Origin: Bacteroidales bacterium
GTDB lineage: Bacteria; Bacteroidota; Bacteroidia; Bacteroidales; Muribaculaceae
Assembly: GCA_004557385.1 (NCBI GenBank)
Contig: SFEA01000015.1
Location: forward strand, 1-43,703
Direction: 5' to 3'
DNA: 43,703 bases
This document shows positions 25,977 through 34,275 of this stretch, in pieces. The notes beneath the pieces are model-generated. The model was given only the letters and a program-made list of their open reading frames with translations. It did not search any database and was not told where the DNA came from. Positions within the stretch are counted from its first letter, which is position 1; every line of letters begins with the position of its first letter. The position numbers were made by a program, and so were the translations under genes.

Positions 25977-27320
25977 TCATAAAAACATGGTCATATAAAC
26001 GGGTATGTACATCACCCCGTTTTCGGTTTTTAAATCTTTGGTGTAGATGAGATATTTATTCATTATGCGATCGGAATACTTATCACAAAACACATCCAAC
26101 GATTTGTGTGCGGTATAACCTGACGACTTCACTTCAATTGGCGATATTTTATGCTTATCAGAAATCACAAAATCAATTTCGTAGAATTTTTTACCCTCGG
26201 CAAACGGAATTGTGTGATAAAACAGATTTTTACCCGATGCTCGGAGTATTTGTGCTATTACATTCTCATAAACATATCCCAAATTAGTGCTAAGTTTATC
26301 GCTTAACAACTTGTTGTAAATAATATTTTCAGTGCTATCGGCATCTTTAAAAGCCAGAGTGACAAACAACCCGGTGTCGGAAGCATACATTTTAAAGTAT
26401 TCTTGATTTTTTGTTAATGCCAAACCCACATTTGGGTCATCGGAATGAAATGCTATATTCACCATCCTTGAATCTTCCATTTCATTCACTATGTCGATGA
26501 TTTTATTGGCACTCTTATCAACTACTTTATTCACTTGATAGCGCAACACATTTTTGCTAAGTTGCGAAGGCGTGGAATCGTACAACGCTTTAGCTTTGCC
26601 AGAAGCGTCAATTTTATTCAAATCCTCTTCGTATAGAGCAATTATGTCGCGCTTCACATTATCCACAACCGTGAAATTGTTGGTATTCAAATATGCAGCA
26701 ACCGCCTGAGGCATTCCTCCCACAAGCATATATAACCTAAAGTCTCTCATTAACTTGCGATGAACAGCATCGCCCAACGGCATTTTCTTTTCGAAAGCAG
26801 TGCGCAGCAACGGAATGGTGGCGGTGTCACCAAGCGCCCAACGGAATTCTTCGTAATCCATTGGATACATATCAATCTTTGTTTCTTCGCTTGGTATGAG
26901 TATGTTACGACTAATGCTTCGAACCGATATTAAAGAACCAGTTTCGATATAATCGTATCTTCCGTCTTTCACCAGGTGTTTTATTGCCTGTCGTGCAAGT
27001 GGCTGCAACTGTACTTCATCAAAAATAATCACCGACTTTCTTTCATACAACTGCACTTTATATATGAATTGCAGCCTTACAAAAAGATAGTTCAAATCGG
27101 ATATATCATTAAACAAGTCATTCACCTCTTTTGATACATTCGAAAAATCAATTAATATATATGATTTATACTCCTTACGGGCAAACTCCTCGGCAATTGT
27201 CGACTTGCCAATACGACGAGCTCCCTGTATCAATAAAGCTGTTTCACCATTACGCTCGTTTTTCCATTTGAGCATGGTGTCATATATTTTTCGCCTGAAA
27301 TTGATGACTTTATCTTTCAT
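25977..27320 (-). CDS. AAA-family ATPase with DUF4143 (archaeal-type ATP-binding protein)
   Basis: 447 residues. The N-terminal AAA_14 domain has a P-loop GARRIGKST near residues 33-41 and a Walker B-like IIFDEVQ near 98. The segment KEYKSYILIDFSNV follows the P-loop as in this family. The C-terminal half (QLSKNVLRYQ, MYASDTGLFVTLAF, ...YEIDFVI, ISPIEVKSS) is DUF4143, which resembles a PD-(D/E)XK nuclease-like fold; the EID...EVK residues are present. These ATPases are scattered, strain-variable genes in Bacteroidota with no proven role; toxin-like or DNA-processing functions have been proposed for relatives. Its promoter overlaps the 33-bp repeat array. Confidence 0.88.
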   Translation of the reverse strand: MKDKVINFRRKIYDTMLKWKNERNGETALLIQGARRIGKSTIAEEFARKEYKSYILIDFSNVSKEVNDLFNDISDLNYLFVRLQFIYKVQLYERKSVIIFDEVQLQPLARQAIKHLVKDGRYDYIETGSLISVRSISRNILIPSEETKIDMYPMDYEEFRWALGDTATIPLLRTAFEKKMPLGDAVHRKLMRDFRLYMLVGGMPQAVAAYLNTNNFTVVDNVKRDIIALYEEDLNKIDASGKAKALYDSTPSQLSKNVLRYQVNKVVDKSANKIIDIVNEMEDSRMVNIAFHSDDPNVGLALTKNQEYFKMYASDTGLFVTLAFKDADSTENIIYNKLLSDKLSTNLGYVYENVIAQILRASGKNLFYHTIPFAEGKKFYEIDFVISDKHKISPIEVKSSGYTAHKSLDVFCDKYSDRIMNKYLIYTKDLKTENGVMYIPVYMTMFL

Positions 27321-27339
27321 TTTTTACCTAAATTTTTCA

Positions 27340-27372
27340 CAAATTTAGTGCATAAATTCCATTTCCACCAAA
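27340..27372 (-). promoter_or_regulatory. Promoter of the AAA/DUF4143 gene, -33 inside the repeat array
   Basis: Minus strand: -33 TTTG (27372-27369), 21-bp spacer, -7 TAAATTTG (27347-27340), leading to the ATG at 27320. The -33 sequence is part of the first 33-bp repeat unit, and most further units carry the same TTTGGTGG. Confidence 0.65.
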
Positions 27373-27540
27373 TTTTTTTGAGCGAAAATGGCAGTTTCCA
27401 CCAATTTTTTTTGAGCGAAAATGGCAGTTTCCACCAAATGTTTTCGGGCAAAAGTGGCAGTTTCCACCAAATTTTTTTGAGCAAAAATGGTAGTTTCCAC
27501 CAAATTTTTTGGGGCGAAAGTGGCTGTTTCCACCAAATGT
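27362..27540. repeat. 33-bp tandem repeat array, 5 full units plus a partial
   Basis: Units start at 27362, 27395, 27428, 27461 and 27494, each exactly 33 bp, with a partial sixth from 27527. The consensus begins TTTCCACCAAATTTTTTTG and ends GCGAAAATGGCAG; units differ at several bases, so it is not a recent expansion. The period is divisible by three, so more than one frame stays open through it (an 11-residue repeat like LVETAIFAQKN in one minus frame, GGNCHFRSKKF in another), but none has a convincing start, so I do not call a gene. It fills the whole gap between the alpha/beta hydrolase stop and the ATPase promoter. Confidence 0.9.
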
Positions 27541-27542
27541 TT

Positions 27543-28877
27543 TTACCGTTTCATCAGCCAGTCGAGCAGGCGCTGCATCACCTTTGGCGAAATGGTTTGT
27601 TCGATTCGCCCATAGTCGGCGGTTGGTTTGCTGCACTCCTGAAACAGGTGGTTGTAGTGCAACCCGTTTTCAATTTCCAGCTTTTTGCCGCCATACGAGG
27701 CGTTGAGGGTAGCAGCGTTGAGAGTGGCGTTGACCTGCACATCGTTTGCGCCATAGAAGGCCAGCATAGGCTGCCGCATGGCATTGAGGTGAGGAATAGC
27801 ACAATAGCGCACAAAATTCACATACCACGGCGTGGTCATCACCATAATCTGACTGTTTACATTAATCATTTCTTGAGCCGACTTGCCGTCGGTCATGATG
27901 TGGTAAAGGCGGTTTTTGAGTAGTTCGGTGTCGTTAACGGTGTCGATGGCAGCAAACGCCTGCTCGAGAATTTTGCGCTGGTCGGCAGTGATTTCTATGC
28001 CGCGCATTCGTGCCATATCCTCGTTTTGTGTAATCATCAGGTCTTTGCCTTTCACCACCGGAGCCGCCAGCGTGCTGATGAACTTAACGTCATTTGGATG
28101 CTCAGCAGCCAGCATGATGGCAATCTGCCCACCCTCGCTGTGACCAACCACACCAATCTTCTTTTTATTGATTTCGGGCACCAATTGCAGATATTTCACA
28201 GCAGCCAGCGCATCTTGAGCAAAATCGGCAGTGGTGACATCGGGCGACAATGCCGACGAACCGCCAGTGCCGCGGTCGTCATAGCGCAACACGGCAATTC
28301 CGCCGCGCGTGAGATGGTCGGCAAGCACCGCAAACGGCTTATGCCCCATCACCTCCTCGTCGCGGTTCTGCTGCCCGCTGCCCGACACCAGCACCACGGC
28401 TGTGAGATTCTTTTTGCCAGCAGGCTTGGTGAGCGTGCCCGTGAGAGTGACATCGCCATGGCTGAAAGTTACCTCTTCAATATCGTAGGGGAACGGCGGT
28501 TGCGGTGTTTGCGGACGCTCAAGATAGGGGTTAGTGCTAACATAAGCCATTTCGAAAGACAGTTTAGCCAACCCCTGGCGAAACGAGCCGCTGAAACTGT
28601 TGTCGGCATCGCTGAGCGTGCCGCTGATGAGAATGCCCATGCGCTTCACGCCCACAGTAACGCTGTTGCCGGCAACCGTAAGCGTGTCGCACTCGATGTT
28701 GAACGCCATCTGGTCGGGCGAATCCATCCACGCCACCTTGCCACCCTCGGCAATGCGTACAGCCAGCGATAGGGTGGTGGTGCCCAAATTGAGTTTTCCC
28801 TGCCATTTGCCTTCAACAGCGGCAAACGCTTGCAGCGAAATCATAGCCGCAAGCACAGCAAAAAGATATTTTTTCAT
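27543..28877 (-). CDS. Secreted alpha/beta hydrolase (serine peptidase/esterase-like)
   Basis: 444 residues from ATG 28877 (an upstream in-frame TTG is rejected because the signal peptide starts at MKKYLFAVLAAM). Cleavage is near AFA-A, residue 20. An N-terminal beta domain (~20-125) precedes an alpha/beta hydrolase fold: VVLVSGSGQQNRDEE (oxyanion region), YDDRGTGGS, nucleophile elbow GHSEGG with Ser, later FYGANDVQV (acid loop) and HYNHLFQ with the probable catalytic His. This matches periplasmic S9/S33-like hydrolases; the substrate is unknown. It starts 10 bp below the cytidine deaminase stop, so the two are probably cotranscribed. Confidence 0.88.
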   Translation of the reverse strand: MKKYLFAVLAAMISLQAFAAVEGKWQGKLNLGTTTLSLAVRIAEGGKVAWMDSPDQMAFNIECDTLTVAGNSVTVGVKRMGILISGTLSDADNSFSGSFRQGLAKLSFEMAYVSTNPYLERPQTPQPPFPYDIEEVTFSHGDVTLTGTLTKPAGKKNLTAVVLVSGSGQQNRDEEVMGHKPFAVLADHLTRGGIAVLRYDDRGTGGSSALSPDVTTADFAQDALAAVKYLQLVPEINKKKIGVVGHSEGGQIAIMLAAEHPNDVKFISTLAAPVVKGKDLMITQNEDMARMRGIEITADQRKILEQAFAAIDTVNDTELLKNRLYHIMTDGKSAQEMINVNSQIMVMTTPWYVNFVRYCAIPHLNAMRQPMLAFYGANDVQVNATLNAATLNASYGGKKLEIENGLHYNHLFQECSKPTADYGRIEQTISPKVMQRLLDWLMKR

Positions 28878-28886
28878 TCTATACAA

Positions 28887-29357
28887 TTAAAATTCACAAA
28901 AACTGAGAGGCATCAAATCTTTTATGCTGTGCAGCACATACACCTCATCGCGTCCGCACAACACTATTTCAATTGGCGCACCGCTGATAGTTTCGTATTC
29001 CAAAATGGCTTGGCGGCAATGACCGCACGGCGACACCGGATTCTTCACAAAATCGCCCTTTGTGAAAGCAGCCACGGCAAGGCGGCGGAAAGGCACGCCC
29101 GGATAGTTGGCACCGGCGTAGAAAATCACGCTTCGCTCGGCACATGTGCCGGCAGTGAAAGCAGCGTTTTCCTGATTGGCACCGGTGAGAATCTCGCCGT
29201 TGTCTAATTGCAAAGCCGCTCCCACACAAAATTTGCTGTAAGGCGAATAGGAGCGTTTTGTGGCTTCTTTGGCTGCATCAACTATTTTTTTATACTCCGC
29301 GGTTAATTCAGAATACGAGTAAACTGCTATCTTTGTAGTTAAAATCAAATCCCTCAT
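28887..29357 (-). CDS. cdd: Cytidine deaminase
   Basis: 156 residues, normal for the tetrameric form. It deaminates cytidine and deoxycytidine to uridine forms for pyrimidine salvage. The zinc site is present: CAERS (Cys and catalytic Glu) and PCGHC (two Cys). The N-terminal SYSPYSKFCVGAAL substrate loop and NAAF are also intact. It diverges from the glucosaminidase gene and precedes the alpha/beta hydrolase. Confidence 0.95.
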   Translation of the reverse strand: MRDLILTTKIAVYSYSELTAEYKKIVDAAKEATKRSYSPYSKFCVGAALQLDNGEILTGANQENAAFTAGTCAERSVIFYAGANYPGVPFRRLAVAAFTKGDFVKNPVSPCGHCRQAILEYETISGAPIEIVLCGRDEVYVLHSIKDLMPLSFCEF

Positions 29358-29409
29358 GGTTTATAGTATATAGTTTACACGCAAATATATTCATTTTTTT
29401 CAATATAAT

Positions 29410-30357
29410 ATGCTCAGAACATTAGTTTGTACCATATTTTATGTTTTTTTGGGATGCAGCTTGGTTGTGGCTCAACAACCAATCAAATCGCAAAAATATC
29501 TCAACTACATCGAAAAATACCACAGCATAGCGCAAGAGCAGCAACAACTGCACGGCATACCGGCAAGCATCACTCTGGCGCAAGGACTGCTTGAGAGCCA
29601 ATGCGGCGAGAGCCGTCTTGCCCGCGAAGGCAACAACCACTTTGGCATTAAGTGCACCGGGTGGAGCGGCGACACCATTCGCCACGACGACGATGAACTG
29701 CAAGAGTGCTTTCGCCGCTACCTGTCGGCTGAGCAATCGTATGCCGACCACTCGCTGTTTCTCAAGCGCAAGCGCTACACGCCGCTGTTTTCGCTCTCCG
29801 TGACCGACTACGCCGCTTGGGCGCGAACCCTGAAAAAATGCGGCTATGCCACCGACCCTGCCTATCCCGACAAACTCATTAGAATCATTGAAACCTACGA
29901 GCTGTATCGCTACGACAGCGCCGACTACAAGCCATCGAAAAAAAAGCCGGCAGAACCCGACGAAGTGCAGCCCGTGGTTGAAATCAGCGACGAGCAGCTG
30001 GCATCGGAAATCGGCAATCAGCACGTCATACGCCGCCGTTGGGGGCTCTATTATGTGGTGGCACACGAGGGCGACACTTTTGCTTCGCTCGCAAAGGAAC
30101 TCAACATCAAGGACAGCAAACTTGCCAAATTCAACGACCTCAACAAAAAACAGGCTATAGCCCCAGGCGAAACCATCTGGATTCAAGAGAAAGAAAACAA
30201 AGCCGCCATGGGCAACGACACCCACACCGTGCAAGCAGGCGAAACGCTGCACTCCATTGCCCAACACTACGGCATACGCCTGAAAAACCTTGCCAAAATG
30301 AACCACATAAAAGAAAATGCAGACCTTGCGACAGGCACCACGCTGCTTTTGCGATAA
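29410..30357 (+). CDS. Secreted N-acetylglucosaminidase with two LysM domains
   Basis: 315 residues. Signal peptide at 1-21 (cut near VVA-Q). The glucosaminidase domain (about 30-175) has IPASITLAQGLLESQCGESRLA, in which the Glu of LLES is the probable catalytic acid, and NNHFGIKC further on. After a charged linker, two LysM repeats follow (about 215-260: YYVVAHEGDTFASLAKELNI; 270-315: HTVQAGETLHSIAQHYGI). It should cleave glycan strands of peptidoglycan, held to the wall by LysM, in cell separation or remodelling. Single gene, divergent from cdd. Confidence 0.93.
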   Translation: MLRTLVCTIFYVFLGCSLVVAQQPIKSQKYLNYIEKYHSIAQEQQQLHGIPASITLAQGLLESQCGESRLAREGNNHFGIKCTGWSGDTIRHDDDELQECFRRYLSAEQSYADHSLFLKRKRYTPLFSLSVTDYAAWARTLKKCGYATDPAYPDKLIRIIETYELYRYDSADYKPSKKKPAEPDEVQPVVEISDEQLASEIGNQHVIRRRWGLYYVVAHEGDTFASLAKELNIKDSKLAKFNDLNKKQAIAPGETIWIQEKENKAAMGNDTHTVQAGETLHSIAQHYGIRLKNLAKMNHIKENADLATGTTLLLR

Positions 30358-30391
30358 CATTAGGGGGTTGACCGTAATTTCCCTAAATAAT

Positions 30392-30417
30392 GGTAACTTT
30401 TACCCAAATTGAGGTAA
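30392..30417. promoter_or_regulatory. Candidate operator ahead of the flavoprotein operon
   Basis: A 13-bp palindrome GGTAACTTTTACC (30392-30404) and a third half-site GGTAA at 30413-30417 lie just above the -7 box. Spacing and symmetry suggest binding of a dimeric regulator; which one is unknown. Confidence 0.4.
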
Positions 30418-30439
30418 TAATTCATTGCATCGATGCACC

Positions 30440-30447
30440 TATCTTTG
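30440..30447 (+). promoter_or_regulatory. -7 box of the flavoprotein operon
   Basis: TATCTTTG, full consensus, 31 bp before the ATG at 30479. No -33 at the correct distance, consistent with activator-dependent transcription. Confidence 0.55.
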
Positions 30448-30478
30448 CAAAAAAGAATAAACACAAAAAACATCACTT

Positions 30479-31021
30479 ATGAGCAAGAAAGTATTGATAA
30501 TTACAACCAGTTTGCGAGCTAACAGCAACTCAAACCAACTTGCAAACATGTTTATGGAAGGAGCAAAGCAAAACGGCAATCAAGTGGAGATGATTTCTTT
30601 GCAAAACAAACACATTGAGTTTTGTCGCGGATGCCTCGCCTGTCAAACACTCAGGAAATGCGTAATCAACGACGATATGAACGCCATAATACCCAAGATG
30701 CATGATGCCGACGTGATAGCATTTGCCACACCCATCTACTACTACGAGATGAGCGGACAAATGAAAACCTTGCTCGACCGCGCCAATGCGCTTTACGGCA
30801 CTGACTATCATTTCCGCGACATCTATATGCTCACGGCAGCAGCTGAGGACTCTCACGAGGTGCCGCAAAGAGCCATTGAAGGGCTTGGTGGATGGATTGA
30901 GTGTTTTGAGAATGCCCATCTTGCAGGAACAGTGTTTGCCGGCGGTGTTAGCGCTGCAGGCGATATTGACGGACACAATGCCCTCTCACAAGCCTACGAC
31001 ATGGGTAAATCAATCGTTTAA
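30479..31021 (+). CDS. Flavodoxin-like NAD(P)H-dependent oxidoreductase
   Basis: 180 residues, FMN_red/flavodoxin_2 fold. The N-terminal SLRANSNSNQLANMF is the phosphate-binding loop for FMN; ATPIYYYEMSGQMKTLLDR near residue 81 is the second flavin-contact block. The cysteine run CRGCLACQTLRKC (about 50-62) is typical of this subgroup, some of which bind an iron-sulfur cluster; others do not. It would reduce a quinone, metal or small electrophile. It is first in a set with a DXS-like enzyme 30 bp downstream and an AraC regulator, with operator-like repeats ahead of it. Confidence 0.85.
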   Translation: MSKKVLIITTSLRANSNSNQLANMFMEGAKQNGNQVEMISLQNKHIEFCRGCLACQTLRKCVINDDMNAIIPKMHDADVIAFATPIYYYEMSGQMKTLLDRANALYGTDYHFRDIYMLTAAAEDSHEVPQRAIEGLGGWIECFENAHLAGTVFAGGVSAAGDIDGHNALSQAYDMGKSIV

Positions 31022-31051
31022 GCATACAATAACTTTTCTCACAGATTCACA

Positions 31052-32812
31052 ATGTATATAGAACATATCAACTCACCTGCCGACCTAAAGCAGATGACAA
31101 CAAAACAAATGGAAGCATTGGCACAAGAAATGCGCACACTGCTCATTGACAAACTCAGCGCGCACGGCGGTCACTGCGGTCCAAACCTGGGTATGGTGGA
31201 AGCCACCATAGCCCTGCACTACGTGTTCGATTCTCCAACCGACAAATTAGTCTTCGACGTGTCGCATCAAAGCTATGTGCACAAGATGCTCACCGGACGC
31301 GCACAAGCATTTGTCAGCAGCCAACACTACGACGATGTGTCGGGCTACACCGAACCAAGCGAAAGCCCACACGACCACTTCACCATCGGACACACATCAA
31401 CCGCTGTTAGCCTTGCCTGCGGACTGGCTAAAGGACGCGACCTGCAAGGGCAAGACGGCAACGTGATTGCCGTGATTGGCGACGGTTCGCTTAGCGGCGG
31501 CGAAGCGCTTGAAGGACTCGACTGGGCTGCCGAACTCAACTCGAATTTCATCATAGTGGTCAACGACAATCAAATGTCGATTGCCGAAAACCACGGCGGG
31601 CTATACCAAAACCTTGCTGAATTGCGCCAATCGAATGGCACCTGCAGCAACAATCTGTTCCGCGCCATGGCTCTCGACTATGTTTATCAACCCGAGGGCA
31701 ACAACATAGCAGCGCTGATTGACACTTTCAAGAAAGTGAAGGACATCGACCATCCAGTGGTGGTGCACATCAACACCCTCAAGGGCAAAGGCTATCAGCT
31801 TGCCGAGGACGACAAAGAGCGTTGGCACTGGATCGCTCCGTTCGACAAAATCACTGGCAAACTAACGCACGAATGCAGCTCGGAGAACTACAACGACCTC
31901 ACAGCCACACATTTGCTTGAACTGATGAAGCACGACAACACCATCTGCGCAATCACCGCAGGCACTCCTGGAATATGGGGTTGGACTCCCGAAAACCGAC
32001 GTCAGGCAGGTTCACAATTTGTCGACGTTGGCATTGCCGAGGAACACGCCATAGCGCTGGCTTCGGGCATTGCCAAAGCCGGCGGCAAACCGGTGTTTGG
32101 CGTGTGCAGCTCGTTTCTGCAACGTGCCTACGACCAAATGTCGCAAGACTTGTGCATCAACAACAACCCGGCAACCATATTGGTGCTGTGGGGCTCACTT
32201 ACGTCGATGACCGACGTTACACACCTTTGTCACTTCGACATTCCTCTGCTTTCAGGCATACCCAATCTGGTGTATCTTGCGCCTACCAATCGCGATGAAT
32301 ATCTTGCCATGCTCAATTGGAGCATCACCTACACCCAGCACCCTGTGGCAATACGAGTGCCAGTGGGATTCACCAAACCCGCAAACCGCCCCGTCGACAC
32401 CGACTACTCGGCTCTCAACCACTACGAGATGGTACACAAAGGCAGCAAGGTGGCAGTGTTGGCATTAGGCAACTTCTTTGAACTGGGCGAAAAGGTCTGC
32501 ACCCAGCTGGTGGCTCATGGCATCGACGCCACACTCATAAACCCACGCTTCATTTCAGGCATCGACACTGAAATGCTTAATAACCTGTCGCGAAACCACA
32601 GCGTGGTGGTGACACTTGAAGATGGAGCCATTGAAGGCGGTTTTGGCGAGAAAATAGCCCGTCATCTTGGAGCATCTTCAATCAAAACGCTTTGCTACGG
32701 TGCTAAAAAGCAGTTTGCCGACCGCTATAAACCGGCAGATTTTCTTGCTGAAAACCGGTTGGTTGACACCATGATAGCCGACGATGTGATGCATTGCCTG
32801 CAAAATGAATAA
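31052..32812 (+). CDS. DXS-like transketolase-family enzyme (short paralogue of deoxyxylulose-phosphate synthase)
   Basis: 586 residues, shorter than housekeeping DXS (about 620-640). The thiamine-diphosphate motif GDGSLSGGEALEGLDWAAELNSNF...NDNQMSI is present (canonical DXS: GDGSMTAGMAYE..NDNEMSI). The N-terminus HGGHCGPNLGMVEATIALHYVF and GHTSTAVSLACGLAKG match the DXS fold, as does EEHAIALASGIAKAGGKP in the pyrimidine domain. The many differences at otherwise fixed DXS positions suggest a paralogue rather than the isoprenoid enzyme. It may join pyruvate and an aldehyde, or act on another sugar phosphate. Context: a flavin reductase before it and an AraC regulator after it suggest an inducible catabolic or detoxifying unit. 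Confidence 0.75.
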   Translation: MYIEHINSPADLKQMTTKQMEALAQEMRTLLIDKLSAHGGHCGPNLGMVEATIALHYVFDSPTDKLVFDVSHQSYVHKMLTGRAQAFVSSQHYDDVSGYTEPSESPHDHFTIGHTSTAVSLACGLAKGRDLQGQDGNVIAVIGDGSLSGGEALEGLDWAAELNSNFIIVVNDNQMSIAENHGGLYQNLAELRQSNGTCSNNLFRAMALDYVYQPEGNNIAALIDTFKKVKDIDHPVVVHINTLKGKGYQLAEDDKERWHWIAPFDKITGKLTHECSSENYNDLTATHLLELMKHDNTICAITAGTPGIWGWTPENRRQAGSQFVDVGIAEEHAIALASGIAKAGGKPVFGVCSSFLQRAYDQMSQDLCINNNPATILVLWGSLTSMTDVTHLCHFDIPLLSGIPNLVYLAPTNRDEYLAMLNWSITYTQHPVAIRVPVGFTKPANRPVDTDYSALNHYEMVHKGSKVAVLALGNFFELGEKVCTQLVAHGIDATLINPRFISGIDTEMLNNLSRNHSVVVTLEDGAIEGGFGEKIARHLGASSIKTLCYGAKKQFADRYKPADFLAENRLVDTMIADDVMHCLQNE

Positions 32813-32842
32813 AACATCTTTTTTTAGAGACAACCTTGATTT

Positions 32843-33730
32843 ATGAAACAGCTTGATTTATTCACCGTGCAGCAATTCAATGATTACTATGGCATTGAAA
32901 CTACACATCCGCTGGTGAACGTGATACACTACGAGCACCCACAACAACTGCAAGAACACTTAGTGAACTATGGCATATATGCACTGTTTTTGAAAGAAAA
33001 CAAAGGCTGCCAGATATCCTACGGCCGCACAAAATACGATTTCGACGAAATGACTGTAACCAGCTTTGCCCCGGGACAGTCGGTACACGTGCAACCATAT
33101 CCGGGAGTTAAATATCCCAAATGGACCGCCCTGGTGTTTCACCCCGACCTGCTTGCCCGCACTTCGCTTGGCAAAAACATGTCGAAATACGAGTTCTTCT
33201 CATACACAAGCAACGAGGCACTGCACCTCTCAGCTGCCGAAATAGTCATTTTTCGCGATGTGCTTAACATGATTGAGCAAGAACTCACACATCCAATCGA
33301 CAAGCACAGCCGACACCTGATTGTGTCGAACATCGAGCTGCTGCTCAACTACTGCCTGCGTTTCTACGACCGCCAGTTTGTTACACGCGAAGAAATAAAC
33401 CACTCGGTGGTGAAAAAATTCGAGCAACTGCTCAAAGAGTACATCTCAACTCAAGCTCAACATCAAGGACTGCCCACCGTGGCTTATTTTGCCAACAAAT
33501 GCTGCCTCTCAAACGGCTATTTTGGCGAATTAGTAAGGGTGGAAACCGGACGCACTGCCAAAGACATCATAGCCACCCACATGATTAACGCAGCCAAAGA
33601 GATGCTCAACAACAATTCGCTTAACATCAACCAAGTGAGCCAAATGTTAGGCTTCGAATATCCCCAACACTTTGTGCGTTTCTTCAAAGCACACACAGGC
33701 AAAACACCTTCGCAATACCGCTCGGCATAA
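32843..33730 (+). CDS. AraC-family transcriptional regulator
   Basis: 295 residues. The N-terminal ~150 residues form a cupin-like effector domain (YGIYALFLKENKGCQISYGRTKYDFDEMTVTSF... in part), and the C-terminal ~100 residues contain two HTH motifs: PTVAYFANKCCLSNGYFGEL and NINQVSQMLGFEYPQHFVRFF, ending KTPSQYRS as in the AraC family. It follows the DXS-like gene by 30 bp and is closed by a strong terminator, so it probably controls its own operon. The ligand is unknown. Confidence 0.93.
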   Translation: MKQLDLFTVQQFNDYYGIETTHPLVNVIHYEHPQQLQEHLVNYGIYALFLKENKGCQISYGRTKYDFDEMTVTSFAPGQSVHVQPYPGVKYPKWTALVFHPDLLARTSLGKNMSKYEFFSYTSNEALHLSAAEIVIFRDVLNMIEQELTHPIDKHSRHLIVSNIELLLNYCLRFYDRQFVTREEINHSVVKKFEQLLKEYISTQAQHQGLPTVAYFANKCCLSNGYFGELVRVETGRTAKDIIATHMINAAKEMLNNNSLNINQVSQMLGFEYPQHFVRFFKAHTGKTPSQYRSA

Positions 33731-33754
33731 CCGCCCACCAAAATCAAATACAAA

Positions 33755-33807
33755 TACCGACCATTCTTCACCTCATCGAGGCTAAAAGATTGGTCGGTAA
33801 GTTTTTT
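33755..33807 (+). terminator. Terminator of the flavoprotein / DXS-like / AraC operon
   Basis: Stem TACCGACCA (33755-33763) / TGGTCGGTA (33791-33799), extended by TCTT/AAGA with one mismatch and CCTC/GAGG at the top, then six T at 33802-33807. Confidence 0.9.
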
Positions 33808-33856
33808 ATACCTATATTCCTATTCTCAGGTATAAGAAATTGTCTTGTGGTGCGTT

Positions 33857-34217
33857 TTACTGCGTTACAAACACACGCCAGCTGCCATCTTTCTCACCGC
33901 GCTCAACATACTTCTTTTTAATGAGCTGGTCGAGTAGTTTCTGAAATGTTTTCAATATGGTTATATCTTTACAACCTTTTTGCCGTTTTTTTTGTAACAA
34001 AAGGCGGTTAAATGCTTGGATAGAGATTGAACGACTGCACTTTATTGCCATTTTCAAGGCGATAGAGAATCCAACCGCTACGCTCGGATTTGCCCTCGAG
34101 GCGCCAAGAGGCATCGGCATAGTCAATATTTTCAATGTTCGATGGTTCTTCAACGCGGGTGCCGTCGGCTTGCAAACCAAACCTTGCAAAGCGCCAATCC
34201 CAATCGAAGTTTTCTAT
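33857..34217 (-). pseudogene. Frameshifted, 5'-truncated gene remnant
   Basis: On the minus strand one frame (34217 to 34008) reads like real protein: IENFDWDWRFARFGLQ, ADASWRLEGKSERSGWILYR, VQSFNLYPSI, then a stop. A second frame takes over at the same place (SIQAFNRLLLQKKRQK) and runs through TFQKLLDQLIKKKYVERGEK to DGSWRVFVTQ and a stop at 33857. Joining them at about 34010-34030 gives one sensible chain of ~118 residues. The first frame begins right after a stop codon with no ATG, and upstream is AT-rich non-coding DNA, so the 5' end is lost too. I recognise no family. A sequencing error could mimic the frameshift but not the missing start. Confidence 0.5.
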
Positions 34218-34275
34218 TCATGAAAATGTAATATATTATTAAATATATATACTATTATATTATTTTACTATTTTT

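Noticed and set aside
27362..27540. CRISPR array
   Set aside because: The repeats are directly contiguous with no spacers, so it is a tandem minisatellite.
25977..27540. Toxin-antitoxin or phage-defence system around the AAA/DUF4143 gene
   Set aside because: No partner gene such as an antitoxin, nuclease or Cas-like protein lies next to it; only a convergent lipoprotein and a hydrolase flank it.
27337..27636. Repeat-protein frames in the 33-bp array (LVETAIFAQKN and GGNCHFRSKK types)
   Set aside because: Open frames follow from a period divisible by three; the longer one starts inside the hydrolase gene and neither has a good start or promoter.
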